A stretch of 64,000 nt of DNA from Talinum fruticosum (GCA_021018815.1 JAITYX010000007.1:9290501-9354500), one strand, 5' to 3'; counted from the first letter of the stretch, positions 24,172 to 38,000 are shown. Notes: generated by a model not told the origin, from the sequence alone. Made by a program: numbers and translations.

Positions 24172-26075
24172 ACATCTAAGCCCACTTTGTTATGATATAT
24201 TTGAAGGCCCATGAAAACTTGTACGTGGAAATTTCATGCAAGTATGAGACTGTAAAGATTTAGCGTCTGTACAGGAGTCAGAGACTATCCTAATTTATGT
24301 GCTGATCTTGTGAAAATATAACCTTTGTATTCCTTCCAGTTCCAGAGGTCGTCCCTGCTGACTAAGTTCTCATCTATTGTGCATTTCTTTCATCTATTTC
24401 TTTGGAGGTAATGTTTACCGCATTTTCTGGTCAAGAATCTGTTAAGAGTTCGCAGGTGTGTGGTGCCAGCATTTTGTATATGGTGCTATGCTTGGTCCTT
24501 TTGCCTACCAATCAAAATCTAAGAAAAATGACTCAGGTAATGCCATGTCATTAATATTTCTGTCATTGTATTATTGGTCTATTTTTAAAAAAATTTCATT
24601 TCATTTTTTATTTTATTTTTTGAGTTAAGGTGACTCCAGCCAGGGCCTGCTGTAAACATGGTGGTGCATAATGGAGGATGGCACAGAAGAGAAACGAGGG
24701 CAGAGGAGAACAACTCCATGCCTCTGACAGGATTTGAGCTCTTATTGTGCTGAATTTGTTTTTTTATTGGTATAGCAGGTTTAAATTTTCTTGTTGTATC
24801 AGTGTATTTTATTTTAACCCCCAGGGGATTGCCTTTTCTTTTTTGTTTTTGACCTTTCGATTTTTGTTGCCAGTGCTAAAAGGTGCTTTGCAAGCATTGG
24901 ACACAAAGGCCTCACTGTCTTGCAGCTTGAGGAGTGACTTATTTTTCAGTTAAGGGCATCTCTGATAAGGACGAAAATAAAATTATGCTGCCGGATATTT
25001 CTCGAGTCACAGATTTTTTTATTATTTTTTTGAGATTATGAGAATGACGACAAACCAAATACAATGTGTTCTCTCATGGAGATGTCAAATTTCTTTTCTT
25101 GAACCGAAATTTCTACAAGTTTAAACCTCCTCCACTTTTTTCCATCCAACACACAACTTACAAGTATTGGTTTCAGAATCATTGTAGCGTAATAGCTTTT
25201 TAATAGAAGTCAAGACATGCAGTATGATATCACCATTCACTGAGTTTGCGGGGGATATCACCATTCATAGAGTATCATATCACTTATATTTGAATCTTTT
25301 AAACATTTATGTTATGACATTTTTATGAGATAAAAAAGTGTATGTGCCACCTTAATTGAAAATAAAATAACTTAACTTATAAAATTTATAAATCTCATTA
25401 TAAATTTGAGTTAAAATTTCCTCACATTGATCATTATATAATTGCTCACACATAAATAAAATATTATTATGTATGATCGATTTTAATGTATCTAACTCAT
25501 TTTGAAAAAAATTTTTAAATAATTAATGTACGCTTTTTTTTTTATAAAAAAATTGTATCTTCAGTCAACCACAATCCTTCATTTATGTGTACAAGGTTTT
25601 TTTCTTTTCTTTTCATCTTTTAAAATTTTATAAGGTGATCTGATTATCTCACCCGCATTTTTCGCACATAAGATGAGGGTGACGTTGCTCATTTCTTCTT
25701 CCCGCAACTTCGCGGTCCGGTTGGGGTCCAAGTCAGCTGAGTGAAGAGGTGAGAGAATCATAATAAACAAAAGAAAATTTCCCTGTTTATCTCCTTATTA
25801 TGGAAACCGTTTTATCCACTGCATCTCTCTCCTCCTCACTCTCTCTGCTCTCAGCTTACATCCCAGAAGATCCTCTTCCTGTTACTTTCAGCAATCTTAA
25901 GCAGAAATTGTTCCCATTTCTCAGCTTCTAGGGTTCTTTCTGAGGTTATCTTTTTCCTCTGATTCTTCAGTTGAAGAATGTGAAAAGCTCGGATTTTGTA
26001 CAAGAAGAGGAAAAAGGTGCAAACTTTTTCTTCTGGGACGTGGGGAATTTCGGCTTACAATGTGGGGCTGTTGTT
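24172..26075. other. Intergenic, RPC4 3' region to DLDG1 5' region
   Basis: No gene seen. The first 400 bp look like 3' untranslated sequence. 24960-25560 is AT-rich. 25790-26075 is probably the 5' leader of the next gene. Confidence 0.55.
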
Positions 26076-29000
26076 ATGAGCACTTCCATTGTGTTGTCTG
26101 ATAATTTAAAGGTCTTCAATTCGAGCTTAAGCGCTGCAATTCACAGGAAAAGCAGCAAATTTTCGCTCAATTTCCCAGTTCGTGGAGACTCTTGGAGAAG
26201 AAATAGGCGGCTTTTAGGGTTAGTTATCCCCAATGCGAAGAAGGGGCATTCTTCGAAGAAGAAGAGTTGGTGGAAGAGGTTTTTCTTTGAGGAGGATGGG
26301 AATTGGTTGGGTTTAAGGGAGGAAGATTTGGAGGAGAGTGTGGAAGAGGTTGAGGGTTCTGGTAGAGAAGAGGGTTTGTCAGAGGATGAGAAATTTGAGG
26401 CATGGAAGAAGAGGGCAGAGGCGATAATAGAGTTGAGAGAGGCTCAGGAGGGATTGAGGAATGAGGAGAGCAGAAATTGGGAAGATTGGCTTGTTTTTGA
26501 GGAGGGAAGTAATGGGGCGAGGGGAGAATGGGATGATGAAGATGCGGTGAGAGAATTGAAGGAAGATGATGTTGTTGGGGACCCAAATGAGATGATGCCT
26601 GAGAGGGGTTGGTTAAGACTGTCAGGGATTTGGTTCTTGGGGAGGAGGAGGATGATTTGCTGTATGAGGACCGTGTTTTTCGGTATGCTTCACGGAATTC
26701 GGTATAGTATTTCTCTTGGCTTTTGCTTGTGATAAGTTTCTGTCTGTATTGTCTGTTGTAATGAACTGGGCATGCTATGTACGAATTTTTACGTTGTCAA
26801 TTGTTATTGGTAACGTGGTAATTGTTATTGGTAATGTGATACTATGGTTTGGTGCTACTTCTCCAGTTCTTAGTAAGTGTTTCACTTCCTAATGATGGAA
26901 TTGATGGAATTGCTGTAGAAAGCGACGAGAAAGGGGTAATGTATTAAACTTGAGCTGAACATTGATTGGGGGATGTGAGGAGTTTGAGCCTTGTATTTAG
27001 AATGGTGTGGAATAATTTTGAATATGAGCATACGTTGCCAATTAAGTACCTCCCTAAAAAGGTTTGGAATTTGAATGATGTCTTAACTCTTAAGAAACAA
27101 GAGTTTGAGCCTCGTGGTTTCTGCTGTTGGTTTTTTGTTTGTTCTTGGTCTTCTTTCTTAGATTTTGATTTGATGGTGTTATGAGCACAGATTCTACATG
27201 CTGTTACTCTTACCCATGGCCAGCATGGAACTTGACCAACCTCAATTTCCAGCTCCCAGCATAATGCTCTAGTGCCTGGTACAGAGCCTACGACTGGCAT
27301 AGTAACCATTGTCCAAATGCTCAATAATGGTGCAAGAGCATATAGCTTACATCACCTGTATGCTGATGCTCAGACTGAGCTCTTACCTTTTGACAGTAAG
27401 TCTAATGAATAGTAGTTGCAGGGGCTGGGGGTGAAAAGGAAAGATGTTGAATTTTATTAGCAATCAATTCATTTTCTAATCTGGCTCCATTGAGGACTGC
27501 ATGTGCTAGCTCTAGGTTGACCAAAACTCTGAAGTTAGAAGATGGTCCAAAAACTGTGACTCATGGACATGAAGATGGTGATGAATTGGAGCCTCCCAAG
27601 TTCATTTTGCTCTCCCTAGAACTTCCCAGGTTTGGAAAAAGTTTCCTTATTGGATAATTTGAATAGACTCCGAGAATGGACAAATCACGACATTATATAA
27701 TACATGGCCATGAGAAGACAGTGAATGAATGGTGTGTGGGGGAGGATAGTGGTGTCAACAGGAAGGCCTCTGGGATACCCGTGGTCATTTTCTTCAGCAT
27801 TCTTTGTGTCTAATGATTAATTGAATAGGCAATGGTAAAGGTCCTGACATGTTTAATTCCAATATGTCATAGCCACAAGGTGAAGGTTGATCTAAGTATT
27901 GAGGACCAGGCGGACCTTCAGGTTAATGGGAGGTTCTGGAGCTGGCTTTTGCTCATATGTATGCAGTGCCCTTTGTACGTCCATAGATGCTTGACCAATT
28001 ATTACTCCATACTATCATATGTGGTTGGCCATGGTGGCTCTTGTGTCGTCTTTGACCCCTATTCTTTTCTCATACCTTTTCCCTGCAGTATCCTTTACTT
28101 GTTCTTATCCCTCCCAAACAGCCTGCACAAAAAAAGGAAGAGAGAAAAAGATGGCTATTTATTGCTTAAAAATTAGTAAAAACAATTATGTCAACTACAA
28201 AAGGAAAAAAAAGGGTTCTGTTAAGGCATACGGAGTATTATTTAATTATTTGTGGTGTTATTGCTCTCACTTTTGTAAATTTCATCAATTACTCACTAAT
28301 AAGGGGGATGATTTGCAACTATGGGGAACTTCTTGGCTGTCATATTCTTGTTCACATCTGATTATAAGACGTAATATTTTCTTAATGAAAGATTGAAAGG
28401 TACAGCTCCCAAGTGAACATAAAGCTGTTTACAGAACTAGTTTTTAAATACAGTAGTTCTGTATAATAATAACTCTGTGTTCTGTGTTGCAGGCTAAATT
28501 TTTAGCCATTCTGATCATTGTACCATGGGCGTTGGATTTTCTTGTCCATGACTATGTTCTTGTGCCTTTTCTGGACAGGTAACTGCTAGTTCATGATGCT
28601 TGTACCTGAGCATATTGATTCAACATGTTAGAGTAGGGGAAGGCAGTTTCTTGGAGGCATCATGTTGTTTTCTCTGATCTTGTACCTCCTACTGTCTTGG
28701 GTAAAAGGGCAACTTTGGAGGTTCAACATTAGTAGTAGATAGTGTAAATGTGACCTTGTCAACATCAGTAACGGCTTCATATCTTGAGCTGCAGCTCCTT
28801 TCTGCTTAAGAAAAAAAAAACAGATAAAAGAGGAAGAAAGGAATTCAAAAGGTGATATAGGGCTGTTAGAAACCAGGATTTCAAAAGTATCCTTTCACAG
28901 CAATGCCAAGGGTTTCCTTTGTCAGAATGTTCACTTTGGAAGAAAGGTTTACTAAAGTCACGTGTTGGCTTGATGAAAATTTTATCAAAGTTGCTGGGAT

Positions 29001-32000
29001 GTTGATGATAAGTCTGCATTATTACATTAATAACTAGACCAATGTGAATTCCACTTGGGTTGGTCTAGGGATAATTAGGTGTAGGTAATCTTAATCCTGC
29101 AAGAAGAAAGTTTGATATCGGGGATGATCAGTTAGATTTTTCCTACAAATAGGTATAGGGATGATCATTTAGAATTGGCTGAATGAAAGTGTTACCTACT
29201 TTGTTGAGATATAGATGATTGAACTTTCTGACAAATTAAAATTTTTCCAAGCTTAATTCATTTCTAAGTTACTTGTGCATGTCTGTAGTGTGTTTTGAAC
29301 CGAGAGTAATGAGCTTTTCTATGAGCAGATATGTCAAGACTGTACCGCTTGCAGCACAGATGCTTGATGTGCGAAGAAGCCAAAAGCTTGAAATGGTCAA
29401 AGAACTAAACACTGAGAAAGCAAGGTTGCGATTTGAAATGGAGATCGGAAAATCTCCTCCGCTTTCTGATGAGGAAATGTGGTGGGAATTGCGGCATAAA
29501 GCGTAAGAATCCTCACATTGCAGTGTGTTGCATCCTTTTTTATTTACAGTAATGATGATGTGGTTCTTATTAAGATATTCTCCCTCCACTGGAGAACTTT
29601 CCTATTTCTATTTTTAGCTCAGCTTTAAAAAAGTCACTTTCCTAACATAGTGACGGTAAATTTGCCAGTTTCCCACTCTAAACTTACACAACAATTACTT
29701 TGTAGTTCCTGAACTTACCGAGCCAAGGTGTACTGCCAGTTATCGTATATCAACAAAAGAATGTTTGGCCAAATGGCTTTGGATTTGGGGATTGAAGTAG
29801 TGTACACCGGTGTCTATGTACTAAAAGGGAGCTTTATCAAGCCTGTTCCTTGATTCATATTCCTCGTGGCACTATGCTCTTGTAAATAAGTCCTTGTGCG
29901 GCAATTATGTCTTCATGCTGCGACAGGGCTGGGAGAATAATATGCAATGTTATCTTCATATTTTGTGGGGATTGCATAGACTACAACTAAAGGAATTTCT
30001 TTGAACTCGGTGGATATACTACAAAGCATCCTTAGAAGTAGTGCATCAACTATGATGAGAGAGCAGTTCTTTGGCTAGTGTTTCAGCGTTGACCTATTCT
30101 TTCCGTGCTGAAAAGCATAGCTGTAGTACTTTAGACAGGTTATAGGTTAATTGTGGTTCTGTAACTGCATTTACTATAACCTGTTTCTGCACAACAGAAT
30201 GCCTATTTGCAATTAGGTCATGTCAGGGTTTGGGGAGGCTGAAATGTTAATAACCCTTACCTCTAACAAACAGTAACGAAGGGGATTGTTTCTGAAGAAG
30301 TCATGTTTTAGGCCCTAATGACCTAATGTTAGGATTTATCCTGCCCTGGTGTTAGGATTTGTCCCCTTTGTTTTGGAATAAACCCTCTACCGTCATACAG
30401 GTCATAGCATAATAAATCACACTATATGCAAGATAATAGACCCCAACCATTTAAAATGGGGAGCCATTCTTCTACAAGGTGAAGGTCATATAAAGAGTGA
30501 AAATCTACTTAATATCGAAAGGATGAGTGAGCTGTACAAGCAATGCTCTAGCATTGTTAATCTTGTCTGGGAGGTTGTCTAGTGTACCATTCTCTCTTTC
30601 ACCTTTGCCCTTCAACCCATTGATTTTCTTTTCTACCTTATCAATATCATAGTTTTTGCATGGGAAAGCTAAAAGCTCTCTTTATGCACCTTAAAATTGC
30701 CTATCCCTTCAGTGTGCTTCCCTCTCCAAAGCCTGGTGGTCCGTAAAAGCCCCAATCATGCCTTCCTTATATTTTAAACCTTGCTATGAATAAGATATTC
30801 CAATTACTAAATACAGAAGTCCTGTAAAATGTGTAGTTTCCTGCTTATAATGCCAATTCTTCCTATTCAATATGATGGCAAAGTTCCTCTTCCAGATCTT
30901 CTGTATTGATCCCAAAGTATATCTTCTTTTTATAAGTCAAAATACCATCGTGAATATAAAGATCAGATGTCATGTTATGCTAATGTTTCTTGTTTCTGGT
31001 TATTCTTGCAGGCTAGAGTTGCAAGATGAATGGAGGTTAAATAATCGTAAAGCATTTGCCAATGTCTTGTCTGATCTGGTCTTTGGGATATCACTGTTTA
31101 TGCTTTTGTACTTCAACCAGGCGAAGGTAAGATGTCTTTGCTACAGTGCTACTTTATCTTTATCTGCACATGAATGTCTTCTTAGTCTTCCTGTAGTTGC
31201 TATCATAATGGCGGAGTACTTTGATAGATACTGTTGTAGAAGCTTAGGATGTCCTTAATTATCATCGCTGTAATCATCAACTTATGTTCCTACACTGGAA
31301 CTCAAAACTAGATGCACAGATAAGATGTGAGTTTTCCTTTCCTCTCTATAAAATAAAAATGGCCGATGAAGTCTTGATCTAACTATCCTTAAGACTCCTG
31401 GAATTCTAATTGTGCTGTTCGATGAAGATATTTCCCAGTCAGAAATGGCAATTAGAATTGGGTTCTCAATTGGTTCCCTGTAGACCTGTCAATTCGGGCG
31501 GGCGGGTTAAATACGGGTCGGGTGTATTCGGGTTCGGGTCAAATACGGGTCGGGTGTATTTCGGGTTCGGGTAAAATACGGGCGGTCGTATATCGGGTTA
31601 TACGGGTTTCGGGTCGACCCAACGGGTTAAGACCGCCTTTTTATCGCTTGTTTTTCTTTTTTAATTATAAATATTAAGCATAATTTTTGCTTAAAATTGC
31701 CAATAATTCAACGAAAAAGTATAGTATTTGTATTTTCTAAAAGGAATATTCAAAAATATTCAAAAATTTCATTATGATATTTGTGTAAGGTCCCATTGAA
31801 CCGAGCGGGTTGGCTGCTTGACGCGTTTAAATAAGGCCAACGAAAGATTGGGTTAATAATGGGTTGAATAATAATGACTTGTTCTGTAATTATTAGTTTA
31901 AGGTTACGATGTTTATTTCACGGTTTATATTATACTAACGAGGTTTATATGCATGTTTAATGCATTTTAAAACAAATCGAGAAAGTTTTGACTTGGGTAG

Positions 32001-33351
32001 GCTTAATCGATCCATTTTATTCACTAGAAAAATTTGACTTTGTTTTAGTTTGGCTTATTGCCTATCTTAGGAGTTATGGTTTAGGTACGAGTAAACACAG
32101 CTTTAAAATAAATAAGAATTAGAGATTTATAATAAACTAAAATTATTATTTTTAATTATAACATCAAAATTTTAAATCATTATAGTAATATTATTTCTAC
32201 AAAATAAAAGTATATTAATTAGATGTGACTAGCTATATTCAGTTTACAAAAATACAACAATATAACTTGTACACTTGTAGTATTTTAATATATTACACCA
32301 TTTGAATCCATATATGTTTTTATTGAAATTAACTATGCATAATTTTTGTATATAATGGCTTTTGTTTATGGGGAATAAGTTGAGAAATGAAACCGTATCA
32401 GTCTTCGTTTATAAATGATTGCAATAAATATGTAACGTCTCTCTAAATAATCTGATATGGTAAATAACCATTATTAAAAAAGTGATAAATTGAAGGAAAA
32501 ATCATATAATGTGTATGAAACATTCAATCAACAAGCTACAAAGCTAAAATGGTTGTTTTTATTGCCTTGACCCAACGGGTCAAACGGGTTCGGTCGGGTT
32601 TGACCCGCTAATTTGCGGGTTTTTCGGGTTCGGGTCGAGAAAATCATGTCCAAAACCCAAAACTTTCGGGCGGGTTCGGGTCGGATTTTCGGGTCGGGTC
32701 AATTTTTGCCAGGTCTAGTTCCCTGCATAATTCCTTGCATATTTTTATCCAACTACTCCTTTTTGAATCTTACTTGTTTATCATTGCAGGTGGCCTTGCT
32801 GAAATTCACAGGGTACAAAATTCTAAACAATATTTCAGACACCGGAAAGGCATTCCTCATTATACTAATCACCGACATTTTTCTGGGGTAACTTTTATAG
32901 ATGCAAACTTAACTTCTAATTCACAAAGAAAATCAATAATGAGATACATAATAATCATCGAGTATTGACTTGCTATTCATGAAAATTTGACATATGTGTT
33001 ACTTGCTGAGTAGGTATCATTCTGAATCGGGCTGGCAGACTGTGTGTGAAGTTCTTGTTGAGCATTATGGCCTCGAGGTTGATCAAGCAGCCATTACAAT
33101 ATTTATATGCCTGGTTCCAGTTGTCATGGATGCTTGTGTAAAGCTTTGGGTATGTTTTGCTTCTCCTTATTGCCATATATACGAATCTTCTTCCTCCAAT
33201 CCCGAAACTCCCCGCCTCCCCAATTGTCGTCATTGTTGTTGTTGTTGTTACAACTTCTAACCACTCAATGTCACTTTTGCAGTTGTTCAAATTTCTTCCG
33301 AGATTATCTCCAAAGGTGTCAAATATTTTCAGAGAAATGAAGCGGCATTAG
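26076..33351 (+). CDS. DLDG1: CemA-like plastid envelope protein (DLDG1 type)
   Basis: Seven exons: 26076-26701, 28493-28578, 29329-29502, 31012-31126, 32790-32887, 33014-33149 and 33283-33351 (stop TAG), about 434 aa. The start at 26076 is the first ATG in frame and opens a Ser-rich transit-peptide-like segment (MSTSIVLSDNLKVFNSSLS). An acidic, Glu-rich middle follows, then the CemA-like domain. Hydrophobic helices are visible in FLAILIIVPWALDFLV, FGISLFMLLYF, AFLIILITDIFLG and AITIFICLVPVVMDA. HSESGWQTVCEVLVEHYG is the typical conserved loop. Family members sit in the chloroplast inner envelope and affect proton/ion exchange and light acclimation. Exon 1 has a 1-bp frame break at a G-run (26605-26608), restored by one extra G. 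Intron 4 carries the hAT-type element at 31481-32717. Confidence 0.9.
31481..32717. mobile_element. Non-autonomous hAT-type element, CGGGTCGGGT-rich, in a DLDG1 intron
   Basis: The 1237-bp element starts TAGACCTGTCAA and ends TTGCCAGGTCTA, inverted with one mismatch. The flanking 8-bp duplication GTTCCCTG is exact (31473-31480 and 32718-32725). Both subterminal zones (31490-31630 and 32570-32700) are arrays of CGGGT/GGGTCGGG repeats in the same orientation. The AT-rich middle has no recognisable transposase. The insertion lies within intron 4 and leaves both splice sites intact. Confidence 0.92.
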
Positions 33352-33629
33352 AAGAGAATTTGCCATTCTTTCCCCCTCTCATTTTGAATTAGCATTCATG
33401 TGGTCATACTATACATAATAAATTGGTACTTGGCATTTTTGCTCCATCACATTCTTTGATCCTCTTCTTACTGCTACTTGTCTCGGAGATGGGATCATAT
33501 GTTCGGTAGGTCAAATTATGATTGTGCTTTGTTCATACTCTGTTCGTACATAAGTTACAGTTTTTGTTGTGAATAACTCTTGTGGCTCCAATTGCCATCT
33601 TATATTTTATGTGTCATAAAGCTCTTGAT

Positions 33630-34414
33630 TAGTGCTGGCAGAAAAACCCAAACCCGTTTAAAACCTGTTCCATTTAAAATTTGAATGGGTGTTGAAAAAT
33701 TTTTAAAAATGGATATGGGATGGGTATGGTTAAAATGGGTATGGGGCGGGTATGGGTATGGGTTTAGGCTTCACCCGCCTCATATAACACCTATAATTCG
33801 TACCCGCAATACCCACCCCGTATCCACCCCATACCCGCCCCACTTAAATACGCATAATTTGTTTTGTTAAATGGTTAAAAAAAAAATTGAGAAAGGTTGT
33901 TTATGAGAGAGATGAGGACCAAATTTTAGGCACATGCCCAAATTTTAGGCCAAAAAAAAAATATTGGACAACCATTTAGTACTAGTTTAATATTGGACTT
34001 TGTTGTGATGTAATGAAACTTGTTTGGTTAGATACTATTTTCAATTTTTCAAGTACTTTAACAACTTTGAAACTTTCAAGCAAATGGATACTATAATGTA
34101 CTAAATATGGATTATTTGTGATTGTGAAATGTTTATGTCATGTTAGCGAGGTGCTGCACTACTACAACCTCGCAAGTTTGTGAATTGCTGATGTTTTTTT
34201 TGTTGAATTATAAGAACTATTAAATATGGGTTTAATATAGGTATTATTATTTTTAGTCTATTTATACCCGAATAAAATTTGCATACCCGCAAAACCCGGT
34301 GGATATGGGTATGAATTTTTAACACCCAATGGATATGGGTATGGGTATGAAGTATGTATTTTGAAAATGGGTATGGATGTGAGTATAGCGAAATCCGCCC
34401 CATTGCCAACCCTA
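33630..34414. mobile_element. Non-autonomous hAT-type element, GGGTATGGGT-rich
   Basis: The 785-bp element starts TAGTGCTGGCA and ends TGCCAACCCTA (inverted, two mismatches). The 8-bp flanks are CTCTTGAT (33622-33629) and CTCATGAT (34415-34422), one mismatch. Subterminal arrays consist of GGGTATGGG. Near the left end the array faces a complementary block (CCCCGTATCCACCCC near 33820), which would form a hairpin. No transposase is seen. It lies 280 bp past the DLDG1 stop codon. Confidence 0.87.
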
Positions 34415-34985
34415 CTCATGATTTCTATTTCTTCCCCTTTTTTGAATGGTATGGTCGATCATGCTTGGTTAAGTGTAATGTTATCAAATTGTGACAGACA
34501 AATTTGGAAATCAGGAGGGCGTAATTTGGACACGTGTGCTTTTAACAGATACTCCCCGTCCCTAAAAAGTTTCAAAATTTGGGAATATTAAAATTTAATA
34601 GAATATTATTTATTACTCATAACTTTTAACAGATACTCCCCAGTCCCTTCTCTCTGCCCTCAATTTACACAGAGGACTAATCTGTTTCCTTCTGCCTCCA
34701 TGTTATCCACGCACAGGGTTAATCAATAAATAATGATAGATAAATCATTAAAAGTTTATTACCAAAATCCTTCTTTTTTAAAACTTTTTTGCGGATAAAT
34801 AAGAGTAAAGGTAGGTGTAGTAAGTGAAACTTAAACATTTACTTTTTATTTTGTGACTTTAAATTATATATATATATATATAATCCAATAAAGAGATTGA
34901 AACGGTAAAAGAACAAAATCCAAAAACACAGCCTCTACACAAATTACCATGACCTCAATTTACTTCAATAAGGTTTGCCATCAAC
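34415..34985. other. AT-rich spacer before the LINE 3' end
   Basis: No gene. It has two copies of AGATACTCCCC(A)GTCCC (34547 and 34632), reminiscent of Stowaway-type MITE ends but without a full element, and a short TA microsatellite near 34867-34883. Confidence 0.5.
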
Positions 34986-35059
34986 TTTTTTTTTTTTTTT
35001 TTGTTTTTGCAAAGGGTAAATGGGAGAAGCCAGCAAAAACTTAGAGGCAACCCTTCTCA

Positions 35060-38000
35060 CTAGGACTCTGCCTAAGTTATCATTTGCCACAATACATGAA
35101 AGAGAAGAGGATGGGGACTCGGTCCAAATGGTTGGCGAAGAAACGGTGTGACCGTAGTTAGCCAGCCAGTCAACAGCTTGCATTTGCTTCCCGAAAATAT
35201 GATTGATACTATAGTTTTGAAGAGACGACATCATCTCGCTTGATGTCTTGAATGATAAAGTCGATTTCCCAAGGTGTTTTGTACTTTCCTTTGATGCAAT
35301 CAATGATAATTAAATTATCACCTTCAATATCAATGAAACCGATATTTTCTTTGATAGCATGTTGAATACCAAATCTAAGTGCACTTGCTTCGACTACTAA
35401 AATTGATGCCTTCCCTAGCCTCGCTGCTCCCGAAAGAAGAAGGTTGCCCTAGTTATCTCTTAATAGAAAGCCCATAGCTGCAGATTTATTTCTTAACGAT
35501 CCATCAAAGTTGAGTTTGACATGACCAACTTCCGACTTGTTCCATTTCACCGGATGAAATCGTTTGACTTTCACCGATCCGCCCTCAAAAAGACATCAGG
35601 CGGAGAGCAGCTTTTTCTTGATTTCCATTCCGCCGCTGCTTTCTTTGCTCTAATGAGGACTCTAATAAGGTGAAAAACTTCTTCTTTGAAGATAACCGCA
35701 TTCCTTTCCTTCCGGATACTCCGGATAAGGAAGTTGACTCGTTGTAACTCGGTCCTTTGAGAGGGAAGAGTGCGCCGCTTGGAGGGTGTTGAAGCCATTA
35801 AAAAGAGGGTTAATGAAATTAGTTGAGTGGATCCATTTGTGAGTTTTTGCCAGGTTCCAAACTTGGGCGAGTTGAAGAAAAGATAACTCGCTAGATTCGT
35901 CATGTTTATGGCAAATAATGCACCTTGGGTCAAGATGTAACCCTCTTTTAGAAAGGATCAATTTTAGTGGTAACCCATCCTGTAAAAATTGTCGGAGGAA
36001 GGTCTTAATTTTAGGAGGCAAATCTATATTCCAAATCCAGTTGCCATCTCAAGAGTGTTGCCTCCGACCATTCCGAGCAAGGTTTGTTACCGTCTTTGTA
36101 GTGAACGACCCATTCCCGATAAACCCCAACATGGTTCATCCTGTTTCGCAAACATTGGTAATTGGATACCAGTAATGATATCAACAAACTCGTTGGGCAA
36201 GACTAGACTAAGTTTAGGGACATCCCATTCGTTGTCCTGGTTAATAAAAGAATTGACTTTTAATTGTAGGTCGATGGATTGAGGGTCAACACTCGTGAGG
36301 TGAAGAAGATTATAGTGGTGGCACCAACAATATGTCCAGAATCTAATATTTGATCCATCACCTATTTTCCATCGGATCCCTTTACGTAAAGTAGGGTACA
36401 TTTTGGACGAAGTTTTCCACACCCAAGAGTCTCCCTGTTTTGGGGATCCGGAGAAAAGTTCGCATTGGTCCGCATACTTAGTTTTCATATTCGAACCCAT
36501 AAATTGTTGTGATCATTTAGAAGTTTCCATATAAGTTTACATTGGAAGGCGATATTGATATCTTCTGTTTTATGAAGGCCTAGTCCACCTTCCCGTTTTG
36601 GGCTGACGGATATTGTCCCATGCAACCATTGGCATACCTTTATTACCATTATTTTTCGTAAGAAATTCCTATTCACTTTATCAAGTGAATGAGTAATGTT
36701 CTTTGGGAGCTTGAAGCATTGCATAGTGTGGGTTGGTAGTGATTCAAGATATGATTGAATCAAAACTATTCTACCCGCTTTTGATAGGCAATTTGCCTTC
36801 CACGAGCTGAGTTACTATTTGCTTTCTCAATAAGAGGCGAAAACAACGAGTTTTTCGATTTGCCATAAATAGTGGGACAACCTAAATATTTTCCAAGGGA
36901 TTCCACAATAGGAATATGGAAAATGGCGAAACAATTTCTTTATCCCGTCTTTCTACTTTGGACAAGAAGATCATTGAAGATTTATGAAAATTAATCAGTT
37001 GCCCCTAGGAAGCACAAAAATCATCGATTATCTTTTTAAGATTGCAAAAGGCTTGCACCCTTGTTTTGCAAAATAAAAGGCTATCATCAACAAAAAATAG
37101 TGCAGGAATGAGATCTCCCTTTGCACTAATCTTCATTCCAATACCTTGTTTTTTGTTGGTTCCAGCTTGGATAAGTTTTGCGGAGAGGGCCTCCATACGG
37201 ATAAGGAAGAGATAAGGCGAAAGCGGGTCGCCTTGTCTTAGTCCTCTTGATGGCATGAAAAAGCCTTGTGGTTGGTCATTTATGAGGAGAGAGTAAGAAA
37301 CCGAGGAAATGCATTCCTTAATCCAAGTAATTCCACTTTGGTGGGAATCCCATACCGTTAAGGCAATCAATTAAAAAGTCCCATTCGACCTGGTCATAAG
37401 CTTTTTCCATATCGAGTTTGAGTACCACCCATGTCTGTTTTTCCTTTTGCTTTATTGAATTTGTTCATAATTTCATGCGTAAGCAAAATATTATCATGGA
37501 TATGTCTTCCTAGGACAAAAGCACTTTGTAAAGGCGAGATAATGTCGTTTAAGCAAGCTTTAAGCCTATTGGCCAGAATCTTAGCAATGATCTTATAAAT
37601 TGTGTTGCAGAGACTAATTGGTCTAAAGTGATTCGTAGTAACTAGGTCATCAACTTTTGGTATAAGTGTGATAAATGTGTGGTTAGTCTCTTTAAGGATT
37701 TTTCCTTTCTCATGGAACTCCTTGATCATCGAAATGATATCATGACTCACAATATTCCAATATTTTTGAAAAATCCTTGGCCAAAACCATCCGGTCCTGG
37801 AGCTTTTGATGCATCTATCTCGAAACACTCGCATTTTTAATCCCATCGCTTGTGAACCTTTTTGTAAGTTCATTCCTTTGGGCATCATTGATTTTATTAA
37901 TGAAAGACAGCTTGCATCTTTATTCTATTTGGATTACTCGTGAAACGACATTTAAAGTCATTAACAAACTTGTCGTAGATAGAGGTCATTTCCTCAATCC

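Noticed and set aside
26224..26586. Minus-strand Pro/His-rich 120-codon frame
   Set aside because: It is the complement of the Glu-rich part of DLDG1 exon 1; the skewed composition keeps the opposite strand open.
34547..34650. Stowaway/Mariner-type MITE from the ACTCCCC(A)GTCCC strings
   Set aside because: The two strings are in the same orientation, not inverted, and no TA-flanked element could be delimited.
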